NCBI RefSeq assembly: GCF_014251255.1
Contig: NZ_CP059182.1
Coordinates: 124,001 to 188,000 of the forward strand
Direction: 5' to 3'
DNA from: Blattabacterium cuenoti
GTDB lineage: Bacteria > Bacteroidota > Bacteroidia > Flavobacteriales > Blattabacteriaceae
DNA: 64,000 bases
The notes beneath the pieces are model-generated. The model was not told the origin of the DNA. It made no database searches and worked only from the letters and a program-made list of their open reading frames with translations. How positions within the stretch are numbered: the stretch's first letter is position 1; each line of letters opens with the position of its first letter. The translations under genes were made by a program, and so were the position numbers. Below are positions 58,371 through 64,000 of the stretch, in pieces.

Positions 58371-59367
58371 GATTTTTATAATAATTAGGAATTATATTTA
58401 AAAAATATTCAATAGATTCTGAAAGACTTTTTTCTAAAGTTCCTCCTGCAGCATTTTTGTGCCCACCTCCCCCAAAATGTTTTCTAGCAAATTGATTGAC
58501 ATCAAAATGTCCTCTTGAACGAAAAGAAATTCTAATTGGATATTGTTTTTTTTCTTCAAAAAAGAAAACAGAAAAAACAATGTTTTTTATTCCTAATCCA
58601 TAAGTAATAATTCCTTCTGTATCTCCTTGCTTATAGGAATATAAATTAATATCTGATGCATTAATACTTGTATAAGCTGTGCGATATTTTTCTATGACTT
58701 TCAATTTTTTTAATGCTTTAGACAAAAGTTTTAATCTATTTTCGTTGTACCTTTCTTGTAAATGATTATAGATTTGATCTATATCAATTCCTTTTTCTAT
58801 TAATTTTCCTGCAATAAAATGAGTTTCAGATGTCACAGAAGGAAAACGAAAAAAACCCGTATCAGTTATTATTCCAACATATAAACACGTTGCTATCTCT
58901 TTATCTATTTTATCTAAATGATTCATTTTAGATATCAATCTAAATACTAAAATACTGGTAGATGAAGCCGTTGGATCTGAAAACATAAAATCAAAAGAAA
59001 ATGGATATGGATGATGATCTATTAATATTTTTTTTGCTTTAGAAATTAAAAAAAATTGATTCAATGTATTTATTCTGGAATAATTGTTAAAATCTATAAA
59101 AAAAATGTAGTCGGAATCTATAATTTTTTTTTTTACTAAAGATTGAGTGTTTTTTGAAAAAACAAGAATATCCTTACTTCCAGGAAGCCATTTAAAAAAT
59201 TCAGAATATTCTGTAGGAGATATTAAATCTACATCATGTTTAAGTTTTCTTAAATAAAACAAAAGAGCTAAAGAAGAACCTAAAGCATCTCCATCTGGAT
59301 TAATATGTGGTAATAATACAATTTTTTTCCTTTTCTTTCCGTTGTTGCTAATGTTATAAAAAAACAT
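58354..59367 (-). CDS. nrnA: DHH-family phosphoesterase (NrnA-like oligoribonuclease/pAp phosphatase)
   Basis: Degrades nano-RNA and/or 3'-phosphoadenosine-5'-phosphate with manganese. DHH motifs: LLPHINPDGDALGSSLAL, the central Asp of FIDFNN, KKILIDHHPYP, and ITDTGFFRFPSV; the C-terminal DHHA1 domain ends FGGGGHKNAAGG. 337 residues. Runs in the same direction as cca, tsaC and dapD; gap to cca is 10 bp. Confidence 0.93.
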   Translation of the reverse strand: MFFYNISNNGKKRKKIVLLPHINPDGDALGSSLALLFYLRKLKHDVDLISPTEYSEFFKWLPGSKDILVFSKNTQSLVKKKIIDSDYIFFIDFNNYSRINTLNQFFLISKAKKILIDHHPYPFSFDFMFSDPTASSTSILVFRLISKMNHLDKIDKEIATCLYVGIITDTGFFRFPSVTSETHFIAGKLIEKGIDIDQIYNHLQERYNENRLKLLSKALKKLKVIEKYRTAYTSINASDINLYSYKQGDTEGIITYGLGIKNIVFSVFFFEEKKQYPIRISFRSRGHFDVNQFARKHFGGGGHKNAAGGTLEKSLSESIEYFLNIIPNYYKNLMFSI

Positions 59368-59377
59368 ATATCTTAAA

Positions 59378-60796
59378 TTATTTTTTTTTAAAACCTAAAT
59401 CTTCTCCTTTTTTTAACATCATGAAATAAGCAGAATGAAATTCATTGGATATTTTTCCTTCTAAAATAGATTCTTTAATAAAATTTTTTATGATTCCGAT
59501 TTCTTTACATGGGTTAATATGGAAAGCTTTCATAATATCGTTTCCTGATATAGGAGATTTCCAGTTTTTTAGACGATCTTTTTTCTCTAATTTTTGAATT
59601 CTTTTCATTAAAAGACAAAAATTTCTTTTATATTTTTTCTTTTTTTCTATATTACTAGTTGTAATATCTGCTATACATAATTTTATTAAATCTCCGATAT
59701 CTTCTCCCATATCAAATAATAATCTACGTATAGCAGAATCACTTGTATTCATTTCTATTAATGCAATAGGCCTGTAACTATGCTGTATTATTTTTTTTAC
59801 ATACTTCATATGTATTCCTTTTGGTAACTTTAAACGTTGAAAAATGTTTGGAACCATTTTGGATCCTACAAATTCATGTGAATGAAAAGACCAACCTCTT
59901 TGAGGGGAAAATTTTTTAGTATAAGACTTTCCTATATCATGAAGTAAAGCGGCCCATCTTAACCAAAGAGAATTGGTTTCTTCTTTACTGATATTATCTA
60001 CCACTTGTAAAGTATGATAAAAATTATCCTTGTGTTTATATCCATTTTTTTCCTCTATTCCTTGCAATAGAGTTAGTTCTGGTAATATAATTGATAACAA
60101 TCCAGATTTATATAATAAAAATAATCCTATAGAAGGATTTCTGGATAAAAGAATCTTATTAAATTCTTCTGTAATTCTTTCTTTAGAAACAATATTTATT
60201 CTATTTTTATTTTTTTTAATAGATAAAAATGAAGATTCTTCAATAAAAAATTGAAGTTGAGTGGCAAAACGAATTGCTCTCATCATTCGTAATGGATCAT
60301 CAGAATAAGTAATATCTGAATTTAATGGAGTTTTTAAAATTTTACTTTTTAAATCTAACAACCCTCCAAATGGATCTATCAATTCTCCATAATTATTTTC
60401 ATTTAAGCTAATAGCTAAGGTATTAATTGTAAAATCTCTTCTATTTTGATCATCTTGCAATGATCCAAATTCTATAATAGGATTACGACTATGAAAACAA
60501 TACGATTCTTTTCTAGATCCTACAAATTCTATTTTTTGATGATTATACTCTAACATAGCCGTTCCAAAACGTTTAAATATATTGATTTTAGGAGAAGGAT
60601 TTATATATTTAGAAACTTCTTTAGCTAATCGAATTCCTTCTCCTATAGTTAAAATATCTAAATCTTTGGAATCCTTTTTTCCTAATAAAAAATCACGAAC
60701 ATAACCACCTACAACGTAACAATCTTGTTGTATTTTTCTAGCTGAAGAACTAACAATACGAAATATCTTCTTCTGAAGAGCAGAAACTAATTTCAT
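59378..60796 (-). CDS. cca: CCA-adding tRNA nucleotidyltransferase with HD domain
   Basis: Adds or repairs the tRNA 3' CCA, needed because both tRNA genes in this window lack an encoded CCA. The nucleotidyltransferase head has YVVGGYVRDFLLGKKDSKDLDIL (metal-binding DxD), RRDFTINTLAI and DPLRMMRAIRFATQL; an HD phosphohydrolase domain follows (LRWAALLHDIGKSYTKK). 472 residues, the common Bacteroidetes layout. A poly(A) polymerase role cannot be excluded by sequence. Confidence 0.94.
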   Translation of the reverse strand: MKLVSALQKKIFRIVSSSARKIQQDCYVVGGYVRDFLLGKKDSKDLDILTIGEGIRLAKEVSKYINPSPKINIFKRFGTAMLEYNHQKIEFVGSRKESYCFHSRNPIIEFGSLQDDQNRRDFTINTLAISLNENNYGELIDPFGGLLDLKSKILKTPLNSDITYSDDPLRMMRAIRFATQLQFFIEESSFLSIKKNKNRINIVSKERITEEFNKILLSRNPSIGLFLLYKSGLLSIILPELTLLQGIEEKNGYKHKDNFYHTLQVVDNISKEETNSLWLRWAALLHDIGKSYTKKFSPQRGWSFHSHEFVGSKMVPNIFQRLKLPKGIHMKYVKKIIQHSYRPIALIEMNTSDSAIRRLLFDMGEDIGDLIKLCIADITTSNIEKKKKYKRNFCLLMKRIQKLEKKDRLKNWKSPISGNDIMKAFHINPCKEIGIIKNFIKESILEGKISNEFHSAYFMMLKKGEDLGFKKK

Positions 60797-60801
60797 GTGA
60801 A

Positions 60802-61395
60802 TTACATCCGTAATATTTTAATTTTATTATTTGAAACAATTTTTAGAATAGAAGAACCATTGTACTTAGATTTTTCTTTTCTACGAAAATTCACAGCATA
60901 ATCAACTTGATTTAAAATAGAAGGATGAATTTCATAAAAAGATTGAGGAGTGGGCTCTCCTGAAAGATTAGCAGAAGTAGATATTATTGGTCTATCTAAT
61001 TTTCTAATCAAATGAACACAAAATGGATCGTTTGTTAAACGGATAGCCAAAGTCTTACTTTTTTTATTATTTATACTAAATAAATTTGTAATTGTTTTAC
61101 GAATATTTTCATATACAATAGTAATAGGTTTTTTTCTTTTATGAAGATTGTCATTTATTAATTTTACAACTAAATCAGGAATTCCTTCTACTAATTCATA
61201 TAACCGATCCATATTTTCCACTAATATGATCATAGATTTATAAAGATTTCTATTTTTTATTTTATATATTTTTTCTACAGCATGTAGATTAAAAGCATCA
61301 CATCCCAATCCCCACACAGTATCTGTAGGATATAACAAACATTTACCTTTTTTTAAAAGAGTTGTACTTCTTTCTATTTCCTCAAAAAAAAACAT
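60802..61395 (-). CDS. tsaC: threonylcarbamoyl-AMP synthase (Sua5/YrdC/TsaC)
   Basis: Makes threonylcarbamoyl-AMP for the t6A37 modification of ANN-decoding tRNAs. Signature blocks are LLYPTDTVWGLGCDA, KIKNRNLYKSMIIL, RKKPITIVYE and the ISTSANLSGEPTP loop. ATG 61395 gives 197 residues and no overlap; an in-frame ATG at 61425 would overlap dapD by 14 bp and add ten unlike residues. No C-terminal Sua5 domain. Confidence 0.93.
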   Translation of the reverse strand: MFFFEEIERSTTLLKKGKCLLYPTDTVWGLGCDAFNLHAVEKIYKIKNRNLYKSMIILVENMDRLYELVEGIPDLVVKLINDNLHKRKKPITIVYENIRKTITNLFSINNKKSKTLAIRLTNDPFCVHLIRKLDRPIISTSANLSGEPTPQSFYEIHPSILNQVDYAVNFRRKEKSKYNGSSILKIVSNNKIKILRM

Positions 61396-61411
61396 GACAT
61401 TTTTTTTTATA

Positions 61412-62248
61412 TTAATTCTTAACAAGATTATGCATTCTTAATGCTTCATTTAAAGAAGTTTTTTTGTTTGTACTCTCTTTTCTTTTCCCTATAATTAGTG
61501 CACATGGAATAGGATATATTCCTGAAGGAAATTTTTTTGGATAAGATCCAGGGATAACTACAGAAGATTTAGGAATAACCCCTTTCATCTCAACAGGATC
61601 TTCATTTGTCACATCCAAAATTTTAGTAGATGAAGTTAAAACAACGTTTGCCCCTAATACGGCTTCTTTTTCTATAAGGACTCCTTCTACTAAAATGCAT
61701 CTAGATCCAACAAAAACATCATCTTCTATAATAACTGGAGAAGATTGTATTGGTTCTAAAACTCCTCCTATTCCTACTCCACCGCTTATATGAACACGAC
61801 TTCCAATTTGAGCACAACTTCCTACTGTTGCCCATGTATCTATCATTGTATTTTCTCCTATATATGATCCTATATTGACATAAGAAGGCATAAGAATCAC
61901 TCCAGGAGAAATATAAGAACCATAACGAGCTACAGCATGAGGGACAACACGAATTCCTTTTTCTTTAAATTTATTTTTTATAGGAATTTTATCATGAAAC
62001 TCTAATGGTCCTAATTCTAGGACATTCATTTTTCTAACAGAAAAATACATAATTATAGCTTTTTTTATCCATTCATTAACTATCCACTTTCCATTTAAAA
62101 ATTCAGAAACTCTTATGTTTCCTTGTTCTATATGATCTATAACTTCAATTACCACATTTTGTATCTTTCTATCTGAATTCCACATTTTTTTTTTATTCCA
62201 AGCTTTTTCTATTTCTAATTTAAGATTATCTTTTTTAAGGGTATTCAC
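61412..62248 (-). CDS. dapD: tetrahydrodipicolinate N-succinyltransferase
   Basis: Succinylase branch of the DAP/lysine pathway. The C-terminal half is a left-handed beta-helix with hexapeptide repeats (GSYISPGVILMPSYVNIGSYIGENTMIDTW region), and VGSCAQIGSRVHISGGVGIGG and VFVGSRCILVEGV are characteristic. No ATG precedes the conserved start; I chose GTG 62248 (VNTLKKDNLKLEIEKAW), giving 278 residues against about 271 in the family. A TTG at 62311 is also in frame but would overlap ruvX. Confidence 0.92.
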   Translation of the reverse strand: MNTLKKDNLKLEIEKAWNKKKMWNSDRKIQNVVIEVIDHIEQGNIRVSEFLNGKWIVNEWIKKAIIMYFSVRKMNVLELGPLEFHDKIPIKNKFKEKGIRVVPHAVARYGSYISPGVILMPSYVNIGSYIGENTMIDTWATVGSCAQIGSRVHISGGVGIGGVLEPIQSSPVIIEDDVFVGSRCILVEGVLIEKEAVLGANVVLTSSTKILDVTNEDPVEMKGVIPKSSVVIPGSYPKKFPSGIYPIPCALIIGKRKESTNKKTSLNEALRMHNLVKN

Positions 62249-62304
62249 TTGACACAAATCTTTAAAAGAAACAAAAGTAGTAAAAAATAAAACAAGTATA
62301 TCTA

Positions 62305-62745
62305 ATGACAAAAAAAATATTGGGAATAGATTATGGAAATGTAATCACTGGTTTATCTATAACAGATTCTAAACAAATATTTGCATTTGGACTAAATGCA
62401 ATTCCCACTAAAAAATTAATGAGTTTTTTATCTCTGGTTATAGATCATGAAAAAATAGAAAAAATTGTTATAGGATTACCAAAAACATTAAAAAATAAAA
62501 ATGCTTTCATAGAAAAGTCTATTCAAAAATTTATTTATGAATTTCATAAAAAATATCCTAAAATTCTTATAGAAAGATTAGATGAACGATTTACATCTAA
62601 AATGGCTTTTGATACTATGATTGAATTAGGATTCAAAAAAAAAAAGAGAAAAAAAAAAATAATTTTGAACGAAATTAGTGCTATTATTATTCTACAATCT
62701 TATCTTACTTATCTTAAAAAAAAAGGAGAGAATAAAAAAAAATAA
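62305..62745 (+). CDS. ruvX: RuvX/YqgF-family putative pre-16S rRNA nuclease
   Basis: RNase H-like nuclease, linked in E. coli to 16S rRNA 5' maturation. ILGIDYGNVITGLSITD holds the first catalytic Asp, KIVIGLPKTLKNK and LIERLDERFTSKMA contain the others. 146 residues with a lysine-dense stretch near the C-terminus from A-rich DNA. Divergent from dapD, four bases before def. Confidence 0.92.
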   Translation: MTKKILGIDYGNVITGLSITDSKQIFAFGLNAIPTKKLMSFLSLVIDHEKIEKIVIGLPKTLKNKNAFIEKSIQKFIYEFHKKYPKILIERLDERFTSKMAFDTMIELGFKKKKRKKKIILNEISAIIILQSYLTYLKKKGENKKK

Positions 62746-62748
62746 ATT

Positions 62749-63294
62749 ATGGTTTTACCTATAATCATTTATGGAAATCCTATTCTTAGAAAAAAATGTC
62801 TAGATGTAGACATTCTTTCTTGTAGTAGTAGAAAAAATATAAATCAATTGATAAAAGATATGTTCGAGACGATACATACAGCCAAAGGAATAGGATTAGC
62901 CGCTCCTCAAATTGGAAAAAATATAAGACTTTTTATACTAAAAGTAGAGGAAACTACATTAGTAGCAAAGAATGCTAAAAAAAAAATAAATAATTCTTAT
63001 AAAGAGGTTTTTATTAATGCAAGAATATTAAAACACTATGGAGAAGAATGTAAATTTTATGAAGGTTGTCTTAGCATTCCTGGAATCATGGGATTTGTGA
63101 ATAGAAAATCTCATGTGTTAATAGAATATTATGATCACAATTGGAGAAAAAAGAAACAAATTTTTAAAGGAATATGTGCGAGAGTAATTCAACATGAATA
63201 TGATCATCTTAATGGAAAACTTTTTATAGATTCTTTTTCTTCTTATAAGAAAAAATTAGTAAAAGAAAAATTAATTCATTTATTAAAAAAATAA
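62749..63294 (+). CDS. def: peptide deformylase
   Basis: Removes the N-formyl group from new proteins. All three motifs are intact: GIGLAAPQIG, EGCLSIPG (metal Cys) and QHEYDHLNG (two metal His and catalytic Glu). 181 residues. The start IIIYGNPILRKKC is typical. It follows ruvX by three bases and converges on rplT with 9 bp between. Confidence 0.97.
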   Translation: MVLPIIIYGNPILRKKCLDVDILSCSSRKNINQLIKDMFETIHTAKGIGLAAPQIGKNIRLFILKVEETTLVAKNAKKKINNSYKEVFINARILKHYGEECKFYEGCLSIPGIMGFVNRKSHVLIEYYDHNWRKKKQIFKGICARVIQHEYDHLNGKLFIDSFSSYKKKLVKEKLIHLLKK

Positions 63295-63303
63295 AAAAAA
63301 TTA

Positions 63304-63654
63304 TTATGAAATAATGTAATCAACTATTTTTTTGAAAGTTTTTGGATCATTCATAGAAAAATCGGAAAGAAATTTTCTATTAAGTTTAATTTTTTTATCG
63401 GATAATTTTTTCATAAAAACAGAATAAGACATCTTTCCTGATTTACGGATTCCAGCGTTAATACGTTGAATCCAAAGAGATTTAAAATCTCTTTTCCTTC
63501 TTTTTCTTCCTGAAAAAGCATAACTGAAAGATTTTTCTACAGCATTTTTTGCCACTGTATAAACTTTACTTCTTGCTCCATAAAAACCTTTTGCTGATTT
63601 AAGTATTTTTTTTCTTCTTCTTCTAGAGGAAACTGCATTTGTAGATCTAGGCAT
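63304..63654 (-). CDS. rplT: 50S ribosomal protein L20
   Basis: A 116-residue basic protein with the L20 hallmarks RRRRKKILKSAKGFYGARSK, YAFSGRKRRKRDFKSLWIQRINAG and the C-terminal LSDKKIKLNRKFLSD. Third in infC-rpmI-rplT, 11 bp after rpmI. L20 autoregulates this operon in E. coli; no such RNA pseudoknot was identifiable here. Confidence 0.97.
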   Translation of the reverse strand: MPRSTNAVSSRRRRKKILKSAKGFYGARSKVYTVAKNAVEKSFSYAFSGRKRRKRDFKSLWIQRINAGIRKSGKMSYSVFMKKLSDKKIKLNRKFLSDFSMNDPKTFKKIVDYIIS

Positions 63655-63665
63655 TTAAATAACAA

Positions 63666-63854
63666 TTAAAGTTGTTTTTTTATATTTTTTTTATCTGAAT
63701 TTTTCAATATAGAAAACCGAGAAAGATTTCTTTTTCTCCTTTTCGATTTTTTGGTTAAAAGATGATTTTTGAACGCATGTTTCTTTTTTATAGATCCACT
63801 AGATGTTTTTTTAAATCTTTTTTTTGATCCTGATTTTGTTTTTAATTTTGGCAT
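63666..63854 (-). CDS. rpmI: 50S ribosomal protein L35
   Basis: A 62-residue basic protein opening [20 protein letters not shown], with [15 protein letters not shown] near the end, the standard L35 pattern. ATG 63854 is chosen over the ATG two codons earlier because family members begin MPK(M/L)KT. Confidence 0.95.
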   Translation of the reverse strand: MPKLKTKSGSKKRFKKTSSGSIKKKHAFKNHLLTKKSKRRKRNLSRFSILKNSDKKNIKKQL

Positions 63855-63864
63855 ATTCATATTA

Positions 63865-64000
63865 TTATGAAAATTTTTTGGGAGCTAATATCATATACAT
63901 TCTTTTACCTTCCATAATTGGCATTTGTTCTACTCTTCCATATTCTTCAATTTCTTCTGCAAATTTTAACAATTTTATTTTTCCTTGATCTTTATACACG
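63865..64000 (-). CDS. infC: translation initiation factor IF-3, C-terminal end (cut by window edge)
   Basis: The last 45 codons of IF-3, ending at TAA 63865-63867. [21 protein letters not shown] and [16 protein letters not shown] are the conserved end of the C-terminal domain that binds the 30S platform. The N-terminal part lies beyond position 64000. First gene of infC-rpmI-rplT. Confidence 0.95.
   Translation of the reverse strand, partial: VYKDQGKIKLLKFAEEIEEYGRVEQMPIMEGKRMYMILAPKKFS

Overview
The window is a very AT-rich, tightly packed bacterial chromosome segment. The gene content points to a reduced Flavobacteria-type (Bacteroidetes) nutritional endosymbiont, most probably Blattabacterium, the fat-body symbiont of cockroaches. 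Reasons: Bacteroidetes-style genes (rpmF-accB-accC, a Rho with a long low-complexity N-terminal insert, an AccD without zinc-ribbon cysteines, a Bacteroidetes-like GyrA, a fused aspartokinase-homoserine dehydrogenase followed by thrB and thrC), no visible Shine-Dalgarno sequences, urease structural genes, and intact amino-acid and nucleotide pathways in a mobile-element-free genome. The genus call is inference; no rRNA lies in the window.

Layout. 1-6.3 kb: 3' part of rmuC, initiator tRNA-Met, rho, prfA and the accC-accB-rpmF group. 6.4-15.3 kb: proS; a divergent pyrimidine pair (pyrD and a fused pyrE-pyrF); marC; a frameshifted rnpA; fbp; plsC-rnhA; a SpoU-type methyltransferase; dCMP deaminase; tRNA-Leu(CAA). 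15.3-17.6 kb: ureC and fused ureAB on the minus strand. 17.6-18.3 kb: the longest non-coding stretch. 18.3-26.7 kb: thrA-thrB-thrC, thyA, prs-rplY-tadA and a DedA gene. 26.7-34.8 kb: a small membrane ORF, aroB, gyrA, the protease prc, surE and ruvB. 34.8-50.3 kb: eleven consecutive plus-strand genes purA-purB-purL-purE-purC-purF-purM-purN-purH-purD-guaA. 50.3-55.8 kb: accD, fbaA, a UvrD/RecB-like helicase and lipA. 55.8-64 kb: Nif3-like, coiled-coil and thioredoxin-like genes, nrnA, cca, tsaC, dapD, ruvX, def and the translation group infC-rpmI-rplT.

How the genes fit together. Prs makes PRPP; the pur cluster takes it to IMP and AMP, with GuaA for GMP; PyrD and PyrEF finish UMP; dCMP deaminase and ThyA supply dTMP. 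ThrABC, AroB and DapD represent essential amino-acid and cell-wall precursor supply. Urease releases ammonia from urea, consistent with recycling of host nitrogen waste. Fbp with class II aldolase suits gluconeogenic carbon flow.

The most notable observations are: rnpA disrupted by one extra A in a 10-A tract, possibly rescued by slippage; a purine cluster whose proteins resemble Firmicutes/clostridial types rather than flavobacterial ones; a eukaryote-type PyrE-PyrF fusion beside a class 1A fumarate-type PyrD; a helicase without the nuclease domain usual for its family; and a C4-zinc-ribbon family protein lacking all four ligand cysteines. I found no insertion sequence, prophage, CRISPR array or defence island, and no convincing wholly new multi-gene system. 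Family comparisons are from memory, without database searches.
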